Source: Pasteurella sp049670895
Lineage (GTDB): Bacteria > Pseudomonadota > Gammaproteobacteria > Enterobacterales > Pasteurellaceae
Assembly (NCBI RefSeq): GCF_049670895.1
Contig: NZ_CP187170.1
Strand: one strand, 5' to 3'
DNA length: 64,000 nucleotides
A program made the position numbers and the translations under genes. Positions 17,440 through 25,767 of this stretch are shown here, piece by piece (the first letter of the stretch is position 1; each line of letters starts with the position of its first letter). The notes under the pieces were generated by a model, which had not been told where the DNA came from, searched no databases, and was given only the letters and a program-made list of their open reading frames with translations.

Positions 17440-17721
17440 TAATAATCAAACGGACAAGTGCTGGCTCTGCTTAACCCTAAAGGCAGACCTCTTTGGCTAA
17501 AAGAGAAACTTGGGTGGATTTGTTGGAGTTAAGATCATGTAAAAAGAATGCTGATATTTTAACGAGTTAATATCAATGATGTCGTTAATGGAATCACAAT
17601 AGGACATCCTATTCTACATAATATTACCCATACTTGAGCCATTTTATGACATGGTAAATAAAAGATTAAACGATGTGGTTCGGTCTCTGCACAAATGTAG
17701 CTGCACAGTTAAGGAGTAAAA
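17440..17721 (+). pseudogene. Rhs core scrap and heavily decayed toxin
   Basis: A core piece reads NGQVLALLNPKGR, PLWLKEKLGW, FVGV. The toxin region that follows has stops in all frames; the longest readable bits are SCKKNADILTS and VNGITIGHPILHNITHT. The latter could be part of a histidine-containing nuclease tip, but that is a guess. It ends near the start of the DUF4303 gene. Confidence 0.45.
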
Positions 17722-18249
17722 ATGAATACTTTTGAGGATGCTCGTATAATAGTTCAAAAAATCAAAAAAGCTATTATATGCTCAGTAAAAGAGCTTTTTA
17801 AGCAACACCCAAATGAAAACTTTTACTACATTTCACTAATAACCTCTGGGGAAGCCTACTCCCCAATACTTTCGGCATGGTCTCATGAAGCTTTATCTCA
17901 ACAGGCTAGCAGTGAAGAAGAAAAAATCCTGATTAAATGGTCGTATGCTGATTCGCCTTACACTATGTATAAAAATGATTTTTTCTATGAAGTTGAGGAA
18001 ATCTTTAATCGAAGAGATAAAAATAATATAAGCGTAGAAGAGTTTAATTTTAGAATAAATGCTATGACAGAAGCTATGAAGGAAGCTGATATAGATGGGA
18101 TATTTGGAGAAGGAAGTAAGCGATTAAGCTTACTTATTAATGTTGAAGTTATGCCTCCTGACAAAACAAATACAGAAAGAGCGATACAATTAAACCCTAA
18201 AAACTCTGAAATATTACCTATCTGGCTAGAGGAAGCTGGAGAGGAATAA
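17722..18249 (+). CDS. DUF4303-type immunity protein
   Basis: 175 residues, AAGGAG seven bases before the ATG. The sequence has FYYISLITSGEAYSPILSAW, LIKWSYADSPYTMYKNDFFY and SLLINVEVMPPDKTNTERAI followed by LNP. FY-ISL-T-GE plus a W-YADSPY block and a closing VMPPD-NTERA-LNP segment fit DUF4303, a family found beside Rhs toxins. Its toxin is wrecked. Confidence 0.7.
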   Translation: MNTFEDARIIVQKIKKAIICSVKELFKQHPNENFYYISLITSGEAYSPILSAWSHEALSQQASSEEEKILIKWSYADSPYTMYKNDFFYEVEEIFNRRDKNNISVEEFNFRINAMTEAMKEADIDGIFGEGSKRLSLLINVEVMPPDKTNTERAIQLNPKNSEILPIWLEEAGEE

Positions 18250-18280
18250 TATTACCTACCGAGTCTCTCATTTTGTCCCC

Positions 18281-18384
18281 GATGCCGCTCGTTTATAACG
18301 AGTGGCTTACTCTTTTTCTTCACAACAAACGGTCACTTTCTCTCTAAATTTTGCACTTTTTTAGAATAAAGTGATCCCATGTAG
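18281..18384 (+). repeat. Spacer repeat type 1, copy d
   Basis: Matches copies a-c, from GATGCCGCTCGTTTATAACG to TAAAGTGATCCCATGTAG, and leads into an Rhs core fragment. Confidence 0.8.
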
Positions 18385-18777
18385 TTTCGCTTATGGCAAT
18401 CAAACTATCTCCGCTTAATCCACAAGGCAAAAAAGTCTGGGCGAAAGAAAAATGCCCCCTTTGGGGTTTGCTGTTTCTGAATGATTATCCAATGTTTTCG
18501 ATTTTTTTGAGCTGTTTGGATTGGCTGGGTGTACAGTGAAAATGAAATGTCGGTCATTATGATGAGCGAATAAAATTCGTGATAGGTCAAACTTAGCCAA
18601 AAATTACGATCTTGCAATAGCTCTATCGATCTTAGTTCACAAAGCAGGACATACCATATCCAAAGATGGCGTTGGTGCTGTTTCTAGAAAATTAAAAATT
18701 CAACTACTGGTGAGGCTCTCTTCAGCTAGAGAACATCTGCAAGAGATATTAAAGCATTAATGAAGGGATTATTCTGA
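18385..18777 (+). pseudogene. Rhs core and decayed toxin tip
   Basis: Core: PLNPQGKKVWAKEKCPLWGL, LFLNDY, then a deletion to LDWLGV. The tip is readable in pieces: AKNYDLAIALSILVHKAGHT then ISKDGVGAVSRKLK, and after a frameshift STTGEALFS-stop-RTSARDIKAL MKGLF. The H-x-x-GH block and the final RDIKALM-LF tail are typical of Rhs tips, but I do not know the family name. Frameshifted and interrupted by a TAG. Confidence 0.6.
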
Positions 18778-18812
18778 AATGATAAAAGGATACAATAATT
18801 GAGGAAAAAATT

Positions 18813-19160
18813 ATGCAAGACCAAATTATTAGCGAAGCAATCTACGATGAATTGATGACTTCTGTTTTGCAATATTATATTGACACACTAAGTAAAAAGT
18901 CGGAAATATCATCTGATCTATATGGAAGAATGAGAAATGTATTAGAGGAACTGAGTGATGAACAGAAGGATATTATTTTCGAGTTTATTCGCAATGCTAT
19001 TATTGATACTGCTTCAACAATTTTAGGAACTATTGATGGCAATACATTTCCTAAAAATGCTGATGGAATTTATACTTTAAAATATGAAAATCAAGAAATA
19101 CAAGGCTGTTTACAAGATTATTTTTTGGCTAAAGCCGAAGATGCAATAAGATCAAATTAA
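18813..19160 (+). CDS. Putative immunity protein, family not recognised
   Basis: 115 residues, helical and acidic (AIYDELMTSVLQYYIDTLSK, VLEELSDEQKDIIFEFIRNA, LQDYFLAKAEDAIRSN). GAGGA precedes the ATG. Follows a decayed toxin by 35 bases. The immunity role is inferred from position. Confidence 0.5.
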   Translation: MQDQIISEAIYDELMTSVLQYYIDTLSKKSEISSDLYGRMRNVLEELSDEQKDIIFEFIRNAIIDTASTILGTIDGNTFPKNADGIYTLKYENQEIQGCLQDYFLAKAEDAIRSN

Positions 19161-19185
19161 TCCTTTTTTCCTCAGTATTACCTCA

Positions 19186-19618
19186 TAGGACAAAAAAGTT
19201 TGGGCGAAAGAAAAAAGCATCCTTTGGGGCTTGCTGGGGGCGAACAGCCTTATTCATATACTCATAACCCTATTGAGTGGTGGACCCGCTCGGGTTGGCA
19301 CAGGGACTACAGTAAATAAAACTGTCGTAATTATGCCAAATCATTAGGTTTACCTACGGATGATGCAAGACATATTTTGGCTAAAATTTTAGGCCGTCAA
19401 GGCGGAAAAGGAAACGTGTTTCCTCAATTAAAAGATGTAAATAGAGGAGATTATAGAATTTTTGAGACACGAGTGAGAGATTTATTAGTGCAATATAAGC
19501 ACTTAGATCTAATTGGAAATTTGGTTATACGACAGATGCAGCAAGATCAAGTGAAATTATATATGAGGTCTTCCATAATGGTACATTATTAGATGTCGCA
19601 AAATTCTTAAACGAATAA
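19186..19618 (+). pseudogene. Rhs core and DNA/RNA non-specific endonuclease-like toxin, frameshifted
   Basis: Core: KKVWAKEKSILWGLLG, then a junction to GEQPYSYTHNPIEWW. The tip has YAKSLGLPTDDARHILAKIL GRQGGKGNVFPQ, VNRGDYRIFETRV, then in the next frame FGYTTDAARSSEIIYEVFHN and LLDVAKFLNE. D-A-HILA-xxGG-G...N-FPQ-x-NRG-x-R-FE matches the H-x-GG/N layout of DNA/RNA non-specific endonuclease tips. A frameshift near 19,530 separates the last ~30 residues. The NTF2-type immunity gene follows ten bases later. Confidence 0.65.
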
Positions 19619-19628
19619 AGAGGTTAAT

Positions 19629-20029
19629 ATGAATGAGTTATCTGCTAAAGATGTGTTTTTAGAATTCATGAAACAGATGAAAGAATGGGAAGAGTTTACA
19701 TATAAAGCACCTAATATAGAAAGCGAGAAAGAAAAAGCAAAAGAAACTCTAAAAAAAATTTTCTTGGAATTTTGCACCCTTAAAGACAGGAAATATGGAA
19801 AGCCAAATTTTTTTAGCACTAGCCCTATATCCAACTATGATATAAATACCCAACCTATATACAAAATTGTGGAAAATACAAAAAAAAAACAATTATATAC
19901 ACTAAATTAACAAATAAAGGATTTTGGAATTTAAGATATACTATTCTTTCCATAAATAATTCTTGGTTAATTGATAAAAAAGAAATCAGTTTTGATAATG
20001 GAGAAACTTGGAAAATAGAAAACTTATAA
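19629..20029 (+). pseudogene. NTF2-fold immunity gene, frameshifted in an A10 run
   Basis: AGAGG precedes the ATG. First frame: FLEFMKQMKEWEEFTYKAPN to KIFLEFCTLKDRKYGK and IYKIVENTKKK. After the A10 run (19,880-19,889) the next frame goes on with TIIYTKLTNKGFWNLRYTIL, SWLIDKKEISFDNGETWKIE. M-x-x-WE, IF-x-FCT-K-RK-G and RYT-x(n)-W-IDKKE-x(n)-W are the NTF2-type immunity pattern. One base in the A run would restore a ~133-residue protein. Confidence 0.65.
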
Positions 20030-20204
20030 TATCCATTTAATATCATTCAGTTAAAATAAATAGTATCCACAATGTTTCTAGTTTGCAACGAGTGATAAAA
20101 TTTATTCCAATTCGATAACAAGCGGTCAATTTCTGTTTTATTTTTGCAATTTGCAAATTTCTGAGCTTAATTAAGCGTTTGTTTTATTTGCGGGATAATG
20201 GCGA

Positions 20205-20354
20205 GATGAAGGAAGTAGCTTAGCCTATAACCGCTTTCGGTATTATGACTCAAAGAGTGGGAATTATATTTCGGGTGAGGCGATTGGGTTGCAAGCTGTA
20301 AGAAATTGGGCTAGAAAACGGCTCCCAAATGGACAACTTGGACTCCCATTCTAA
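20205..20354 (+). pseudogene. Rhs core joined in frame to the last ~20 residues of a toxin
   Basis: One frame without a start codon reads DEGSSLAYNRFRYYDSKSGN, ISGEAIGLQ, then AVRNWARKRLPNGQLGLPF and stop. The whole toxin body has been deleted in frame, leaving a stub whose tail matches those before the other Imm22 genes (NGIFDLPF at 9100, LPNRSLDLTF at 30,370). This is a clean example of toxin loss with immunity retention. Confidence 0.7.
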
Positions 20355-20372
20355 ATGTTTAAGGGGAATAAA

Positions 20373-20813
20373 ATGGATAATGAAAAAATATCAATTTGGG
20401 TTTCTGAAAATATTTCTTATGAAGAACAACAATTACTTTTTGTCCCGAATAATTCCAATGAAGTTAAATTTCTTAATGATTTTAAAATTTCTACTAATGA
20501 ATTTTTTGACTATGATCACATAGCAATCTTATATGGTCAGTTTGAAGGAAAACCTACTCCTTTAAATAAGGCTAAGCGTATTGTTAAAGATTTTCTACAG
20601 ATTTCAGATGACTGTTGGGATGAAATAGAAAAGAAATTAAAAGAGCATAAAATCAAAAAAATTAATTACTTATTAGCCGTTCCTGATTTTGAATATTCCT
20701 CAAAAATCACAAAATCAGATAAATTAATTTTTGTTGGTAATTTTCAATATGCTCAAGATTTTAGCTCAATATTGGAATTCTTACCTGAACATCTTAGAAG
20801 TAAATTGGAATAA
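20373..20813 (+). CDS. Imm22 family immunity protein, copy 2
   Basis: 146 residues from the ATG at 20,373, which has AAGGGGA upstream; the ATG at 20,355 is less well placed. Begins DNEKISIWVSENISYEEQQL; later FFDYDHIAILYGQ and INYLLAVPDFEYSSKI. It shares SIW-x-ENI, FD-x-H and VPDFEY with copies 1 and 3. Intact although the toxin is reduced to a 20-residue stub. Confidence 0.7.
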   Translation: MDNEKISIWVSENISYEEQQLLFVPNNSNEVKFLNDFKISTNEFFDYDHIAILYGQFEGKPTPLNKAKRIVKDFLQISDDCWDEIEKKLKEHKIKKINYLLAVPDFEYSSKITKSDKLIFVGNFQYAQDFSSILEFLPEHLRSKLE

Positions 20814-20857
20814 CGCTAGATGGCACGAGTACCCAAAACAAAAATGCAATATTCCCC

Positions 20858-20958
20858 GATGCGGCTTGTTTATAACGAGTGGCTTACTCTTTTTCTTCAT
20901 AGCCAGCGGTCACTTTCTCTAAATTTTGCACTTTTTGGAATTAAGTGGCCCCTTGTAG
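20858..20958 (+). repeat. Spacer repeat type 1, copy e
   Basis: Somewhat diverged copy (GATGCGGCTTGTTTATAACG ... AAATTTTGCACTTTTTGGAA), ending in TTGTAG and followed by Rhs core. Confidence 0.75.
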
Positions 20959-20959
20959 T

Positions 20960-21417
20960 TTGGCTTATGGCAATCAAACTATCTCCGCTTAATCAACAAG
21001 GCAAAAAAGTCTGGGCGAAAGAAAAAAGCCCCCTTTGCTGTTCCGAAATGACTATCGCAAAACTAGCCTGCTAGACCCACAGCTTTTATTTGCAGGGCAA
21101 TATACTGACCAAGAAAGTGGCTTAGTCTATTATAACCGCTTCAGATACTATGACCCGATAGTGGGAATTATATCAGCTCAGATACGATTCGGTTGAATGG
21201 GGAAACGCCTTATCGTTATGTACATAATGTTTTAGATTTTCTTGAACCGTTTGGTCTTACTTCTTGTCGTAGAAAATATATGGGGAATACTCCAAGTAAA
21301 ATAGCCGAACTGGTCGAGAAGTTATTGAAAGATAGTCAAGGTGCATGGCATCCATTAAAAGATGCTGATATGTCACACAAAATAGATGCCGTCAAATGGC
21401 GGAAAACTTCAGGATAG
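20960..21417 (+). pseudogene. Rhs core with GH-E-like nuclease tip, truncated
   Basis: Core with several small indels: LNQQGKKVWAKEKSPL, NDYRKTSLLDPQLLFAGQYT, a damaged RFRYYDP block, then NGETPYRYVHNVLDFLEPFG. The tip runs KYMGNTPSKIAELVEKLLKD, QGAWHPLKDADMSHKIDAVK, WRKTSG and stop. KYMGNTPSK near the junction and W-P-KDADM-HK-DAV at the end fit GH-E-type HNH/endonuclease VII toxins, here with SH in place of GH and the C-terminal part missing. The same tip type precedes the TPR-like immunity genes at 28,577 and 30,913. Confidence 0.6.
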
Positions 21418-21460
21418 ATATTTACCATCTTTAAAATAAGCAACCGTAGGAGAAGAAAAA

Positions 21461-21862
21461 TGTTACTTACTCATGAACAAATTGAAAATATTGTTCAATA
21501 AATGGAGGAATTTGATTCCCCTGATGATAATGAATATATTTTATTCTTAAAGAATTTATGGGATTCTTTACCTGAACCAAAACATCAGCAACCTGAACAG
21601 ATCCCAAATTGGATTATTGATTGTCTATTTGAAACTTATTTTAAGATGGGATGCTAAAGAATGGGCTTTAAAAGGTTTAAATAATGACATCGCTCAAGAA
21701 GGTTCTTATGAATATTTTCAAGTGGGGCGAGTTTGTTATGAACTAGAAGAATATGATGAAGCTATGAAATATTTAGATATAGCTTATCAACGAGGAAAAA
21801 AACGCGCTTTCAAAGAGTTTGATAAAAAATATTGGGAATTCTATTCTAAAAATAAAAAATAA
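21461..21862 (+). pseudogene. TPR-like immunity gene, copy 1, inactivated
   Basis: Starts MLLTHEQIENIVQ then TAA, continues in frame through SLPEPKHQQPEQIPNWIIDC, then a frameshift near 21,650 moves to AKEWALKGLNNDIAQEGSYE and the common tail YDEAMKYLDIAYQRGKKRAF. Two lesions. The last ~50 codons are almost identical in DNA to copies 2 and 4 of this family. Confidence 0.7.
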
Positions 21863-21991
21863 TTCATATTGTCGCTTGTTTTTAATGAGCGGTTGAATTC
21901 GTTTTTAATATCAATAAGCGGTCACTCTCTCTTTAAAATTTGCACTTTTTTAGAATAAAGTGACCCCTTGTCGTCTAGTAAGCCCAATTCG

Positions 21992-22320
21992 AACACAGGT
22001 TACCGCTACGACAACGCTGGCAGATTAACCGAAAAAACCGAAATCCGAGATGGCTTTCGCAAACAAACCACCTACTTCCGTTGGAATGCGAATAATCAAC
22101 TAACAGGCATTGCTAACAGCAAAGGGGAGGTGTGATATTATATAGTGGAACAAACCCCAGTTAATATTGCCAAGTTTGAAGTGAATAAAATCCATAAGAT
22201 AAATAATTTGATTAAACTTCCTCACTGGAAAGGAATTATTCATGCTCAAATATCTTGTTTTTATTCTTCAATACAAATATTTAAAAATGGGAAAAGGATT
22301 AAGGTTGGCTAAGTAATCAA
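21992..22320 (+). pseudogene. Rhs YD-repeat fragment and toxin remnant, second copy
   Basis: Core: NTGYRYDNAGRLTEKTEIRD, FRKQTTYFRWNANNQLTGIA, SKGEV-stop. The next frames hold KFEVNKIHKINNLIKLPHWK and GIIHAQISCFYSS. The core and HAQIS parts parallel those at 11,682-12,024, but the downstream immunity gene is a different family. That is consistent with recombination inside the shared region. Confidence 0.6.
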
Positions 22321-22324
22321 AATT

Positions 22325-22602
22325 TCATTAGCTTTAATATTTAGTCAATATTGTACGCCTAAAAAAAATAAGAGAACGCGAGAAGTATCACTTTCCGTTC
22401 GTTTCCCATTTGAATATAAACCAGAAACACACCCGATTATTGATATAAAACAAGAAAATAAGTATTTATTTTTTATGTTGAGGAAACTAGGACAGGAATA
22501 AAAACACAATATAGGTATAGATTGATATATAAGAATGAAAAGTGGTGGATAGATAAGAAGGAATGGTTTACCCAGTCCAAATGGGATAATTGCCCGTTTT
22601 AA
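22325..22602 (+). pseudogene. NTF2-fold immunity gene remnant, 5' truncated and frameshifted
   Basis: Reads SLALIFSQYCTPKKNKRTRE, VRFPFEYKPETHPIIDIKQE, then after a frameshift near 22,480 EETRTGIKTQYRYRLIYKNE, KWWIDKKEWFTQSKWDNCPF. The IF-x-YCT-K...YRYRL...WWIDKKE pattern is that of the NTF2-type gene at 19,629. The N-terminal third is absent. Confidence 0.6.
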
Positions 22603-22690
22603 TGGTTTTAATGACTGGCAATCTTGATGTCATTATCTAACAAAACTATCTTAAGTTTTATCGTTTGTTCTTCCTCAATATCACTGATTT

Positions 22691-22827
22691 ATCACAAACG
22701 GTCATTTTCTCTTTAATTTTTGTATAGCACAAATACAGAATTTTTATGAAAACTGACCGCTTTTTATGAGTAATGCATTTTTTCCACAACGGGTAAAATC
22801 CTACTGATTTTTTGCACTTTTGGGAAT
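22691..22827 (+). repeat. Spacer repeat type 2, copy c
   Basis: Shares TCATTTTCTCTTTAATTTTT, GAAAACTGACCGCTTTTTAT, TTTTTTCCACAACGGGTAAA and TTTTTTGCACTTTT with the other type 2 copies. Confidence 0.75.
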
Positions 22828-22839
22828 AACCAGCTCCCT

Positions 22840-22989
22840 TGTAGTGCCGATTAGGGCAACAGTAAACCAGCTATGCCATCTGTCAGCCAAAGGGTAAGTG
22901 CTCGTCTTGCTCAATCCATAAGGCAAAAAAGTTTGGCGAAAGAAAAAAATACCTGGAAGAATAAATCAAGTTTTACCATAAAATCATAA
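22840..22989 (+). pseudogene. Rhs core scrap with a toxin stub
   Basis: Core words are still readable (TSYAICQPK-G, LLNP-stop-GKKVW, AKEK) with indels and stops, followed by a stub reading IPGRINQVLP and stop. Nearly all of the toxin is gone. It directly precedes the gene at 23,002. Confidence 0.5.
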
Positions 22990-23001
22990 ATGGAGAAAAA
23001 T

Positions 23002-23493
23002 ATGTCGTCGCTAATTCCCAAAGATATAAAACAAGAAATATTGTCTTTACCATGGTTCGTTAATGCAGGCAAACATCATCTTATAAATAGTGAAATCACT
23101 TATGTTTCTGACAAGAAAAATGTTACTAGGTTAATATCATCCATTGACTGGGAAAACATATCTTTAGAAGCAAGTAACGATATGTATGCCCATTTATATA
23201 AAAAGAATTTACATAGAGAATTGGATATTTGGGAGGAAATTGTCACTGAAGCTAGACAATTTATTTCTCACGAACTATTGCCAATTATTCCTGAAATTGA
23301 AGGAATTGATATAAATTATATAAATGATGATGTTAGTTGGAATATTATGCATTTTATTCTTGAAAGGCATTTTAAAAAGCAACTACCTAGACATTATTCA
23401 TTCTTTACTAGAGTTTTTGATATTTATAAAAGTGGATATTTAGTATGCGGCTTGCAAGGTCAATACCCTGAAGGAAATTTATTAGTATATTAA
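23002..23493 (+). CDS. Putative immunity protein (LPWF-type, family unnamed here)
   Basis: 163 residues from the ATG at 23,002, which has GGAG six bases upstream; the ATG at 22,990 contains that site and is unlikely. Key segments: LSLPWFVNAGKHHLINSEIT, SSIDWENISLEASNDMYAHL, YPEGNLLVY at the end. The LPWF-N-G opening and W-N-x-x-LEA-N block recall a family often seen beside Rhs tips, whose name I do not know. Intact orphan. Confidence 0.55.
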   Translation: MSSLIPKDIKQEILSLPWFVNAGKHHLINSEITYVSDKKNVTRLISSIDWENISLEASNDMYAHLYKKNLHRELDIWEEIVTEARQFISHELLPIIPEIEGIDINYINDDVSWNIMHFILERHFKKQLPRHYSFFTRVFDIYKSGYLVCGLQGQYPEGNLLVY

Positions 23494-23516
23494 CTTCTCT
23501 TAGTAGGAGGCATCTG

Positions 23517-23630
23517 TTGCAAGGTAAGCATCACTATGCTCCTTCTAATCCAAACTCGGGAAAATATGATTTTTCTGGAGCTTTTGTAAGAAGGGGAAAA
23601 ATATTCCATAAAATTTTAAATAAACTATAG
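23517..23630 (+). pseudogene. Toxin C-terminal stub
   Basis: A 37-codon open stretch reads LQGKHHYAPSNPNSGKYDFS, GAFVRRGKIFHKILNKL and stop, nine bases before the next immunity start. QGKH with a short basic tail is the sort of end seen in Rhs nuclease tips. No core fragment precedes it; the previous immunity gene ends 24 bases upstream. Confidence 0.5.
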
Positions 23631-23638
23631 GATTCAAA

Positions 23639-24074
23639 ATGAAAAATATTAGATTTAAAAAAGGAGATCTATTTTTTTATAGATGACATAAAACTAGGAA
23701 AAAACATTCTGAGTTTTGAAAAGCAACATAGAATAGGAAAATTAATTTACATATCTTCTTTATTTAAAGATATGATAGGATTCATTCCCTCAGAAAATAT
23801 TTTTTGCACTATTCCAAATGATCTAACTGAAGTTAAATTTCTTAATAATGTTATTTACACGGCAAATTCGGAGTTAAAAAATGGCAATTGGAAAATTATA
23901 GGATACCAAATCATAACAGATGACGAAATTATTCTGACAAAACGTAGAGTAGCAAATGCCATCATGATAAAAGATGATGAAATTAGAATTTTCATAGAAG
24001 ATGATTATACAAAATATAAAAATCAAGGAATAGCAGGATTCGGTGCCCTGCATTATCTATTAATGAATCTTTAA
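23639..24074 (+). pseudogene. Immunity gene, frameshifted in a T7 run
   Basis: MKNIRFKKGDLFF, then the T7 run 23,672-23,678, then in the next frame IDDIKLGKNILSFEKQHRIG, KLIYISSLFKDMIGFIPSEN and on to FIEDDYTKYKNQGIAGFGAL HYLLMNL. One added T would restore ~145 residues. It is a clear paralogue of the intact gene at 27,836-28,264. The G-D/S-x-FFI opening and LGKLIYIS block are weakly Imm26-like. Confidence 0.65.
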
Positions 24075-24155
24075 TTTTGTTTCATTGCTAAAACTTTTTT
24101 AAAACCTACCGCACTTAACCCTATTATTCGTAAGCTTCGCTAAGAGCAAACCAAG
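23996..24155 (+). repeat. 160-bp perfect direct repeat, copy 1
   Basis: Identical base for base with 28,186-28,345 (offset 4190). It covers the last ~26 codons of the immunity gene (EDDYTKYKNQGIAGFGALHY ...) plus ~80 bp downstream, including the uptake signal in CTACCGCACTTAACC. Identity falls off sharply on the 5' side, where the two genes are clearly diverged. Confidence 0.85.
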
Positions 24156-24180
24156 CTATGCGATACTCAGTTAGGGTTGA

Positions 24181-24439
24181 AACGATCCGAACGGACTTAA
24201 TGCTAGGGAAATAGCCTTATCGTTATGTACATCATATTTCGATTCTCTTGAAGCGTTTGGATTGGGTAGTTGTAATATAGCTAATAATATTCATACAAGC
24301 ACTCCAGTAAGGCATGAAACACGTTGATGAAATAGTTAACTCGCAAGGAGAATTTGAAAGAGTAGTGTCTGAAAAACTACCAGATGGAAGATGAATAATC
24401 TTAAAGCAAGATTGGACTTTTAAGGGTTTTATTGACTAA
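24181..24439 (+). pseudogene. Rhs core scrap and decayed toxin
   Basis: Core: LNAGK-stop-PYRYVHHI, then EAFGLGSC. The tip reads NIANNIHTSTPVRHETR-stop in one frame and MKHVDEIVNSQGEFERVVSE, KLPDGR-stop-IILKQDWTFKGFID in the next. One frameshift and at least three stops. Family not recognised. Confidence 0.5.
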
Positions 24440-24450
24440 CAGGACAAGCA

Positions 24451-24882
24451 ATGGATATTTTAGAAATAACATTTGATGAAATAGAAAGATCGAATTTGAA
24501 AAATATTATCAGCATGATAAGTCATTTTAATGCAGAAAGTATAGAATTATCATCTAGCAATGAAAATATTGAATATATTTTAAACGAAACCAATCATGAA
24601 AATGGAGCTATTTATTTTAAGCTAAATAATGCAAATGTTTTTGATGTCACTTTAAAAGAATTTTTTATAAATCTAATAGTTTATAAAAGAGAAATTGAAA
24701 TAAACATGGATTTTAATTGTAATGACATGTTTAAAATAGATTTAAATATAATAAAAAAAGCTATTATTGAATGGAATAAAATAATATTAGCGAAGAACTA
24801 TTATTGTGGTTATGAACCCGCTACTGATAGATGTACTCAGTTTTTTTCTAATATTCATACAGGTCCATTAAAATGGTCATAA
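24451..24882 (+). CDS. Putative immunity protein, family not recognised
   Basis: 143 residues beginning DILEITFDEIERSNLKNIIS, with an unusual C-terminus NYYCGYEPATDRCTQFFSN, HTGPLKWS. The ribosome-binding site is weak (AGGACA). Eleven bases after a dead toxin. Soluble; role inferred from position. Confidence 0.5.
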   Translation: MDILEITFDEIERSNLKNIISMISHFNAESIELSSSNENIEYILNETNHENGAIYFKLNNANVFDVTLKEFFINLIVYKREIEINMDFNCNDMFKIDLNIIKKAIIEWNKIILAKNYYCGYEPATDRCTQFFSNIHTGPLKWS

Positions 24883-24989
24883 ATGCTCTTTTTTAAATCT
24901 TTGTATTCCTAAATAGAGAAAAATCGCTTTACCCTAAAAAAGATAAAATCGTTCGTGAGCGACCCCAAAATAAAAAAGTATTGTGTTAA

Positions 24990-25178
24990 AAGTAGATCGA
25001 ACGTTTAATATCTAGAACTCAACAGGCGTTAGCAAGAGATATAACTCTTATGATTGGAGGTAAATTAGGTCGTGTTGAATAGTTATTTACAAGGAGCCCA
25101 GTAACGGGGAAAATAGGTCTTACAGCAACTTTAGAGAATAAATTAAACAAATTTCTTATATCTATAATATACAGGTGA
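24990..25178 (+). pseudogene. Toxin C-terminal remnant
   Basis: One frame reads IERLISRTQQALARDITLMI, GGKLGRVE, TAG, then LFTRSPVTGKIGLTATLENK, LNKFLISIIYR and stop, four bases before the next ATG. The 24,883-24,989 stretch upstream has no recognisable gene. Family unknown. Confidence 0.45.
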
Positions 25179-25182
25179 TTAA

Positions 25183-25728
25183 ATGAATGATGTAAAAAAA
25201 CATTTATTGCAAGAAGGTTATATACAAATAAATAAAACTAATAACTTTTATAAATTAAATCATGATTTTTATATAGTTGTTTACCTTCAACGAAAATTAG
25301 ATGGAAGTTTGTATTTTTTTAATGTCGGTATTCATCCAAGATTTCTAGTGAATACTAAAACTGAAGTTTTCGAAGAAGTTGATTGTGTTTTAAGAACTAG
25401 AATTGGAACATTGAGCACTGTTGAAACTGAACACAAAGAAGAGATAAAAAAATTAATATGCGATCTAAAACAATTTTCCAATTACTATTCAGATTACAAC
25501 GCTATTTTTAATATTCATAATCCTTATGATTTAACTCAGCAACATAAAATATTAAATATATTTTCAATAACACAAGTAAATTTATGTAGATTATATGTTG
25601 AGTATTATGATTTTTTAAATAATACAGCAATGGCATTGAGCTTTGCAAAGTATGGATTATCGATTGCACCTAAATTTGCAGTAATCCCTAAAAAATTTTT
25701 TAAAGAGTATATTAAAAAAAAGGGATGA
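25183..25728 (+). CDS. DUF4304-like immunity protein
   Basis: 181 residues. The N-terminus (HLLQEGYIQINKTNNFYKLN, HDFYIVVYLQRKLDGSLYFF, NVGIHPRFL) has the F-K-x(n)-F-x-x-VV-LQ-S-YF-NVGI layout of DUF4304, a family that occurs with polymorphic toxins. The C-terminal half is helical. It follows a toxin remnant by four bases and precedes a TPR-like immunity gene with no toxin between them. Confidence 0.55.
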   Translation: MNDVKKHLLQEGYIQINKTNNFYKLNHDFYIVVYLQRKLDGSLYFFNVGIHPRFLVNTKTEVFEEVDCVLRTRIGTLSTVETEHKEEIKKLICDLKQFSNYYSDYNAIFNIHNPYDLTQQHKILNIFSITQVNLCRLYVEYYDFLNNTAMALSFAKYGLSIAPKFAVIPKKFFKEYIKKKG

Positions 25729-25767
25729 AATTGAATATCTTACCCCATTAAAACAAGGAAATATTTT

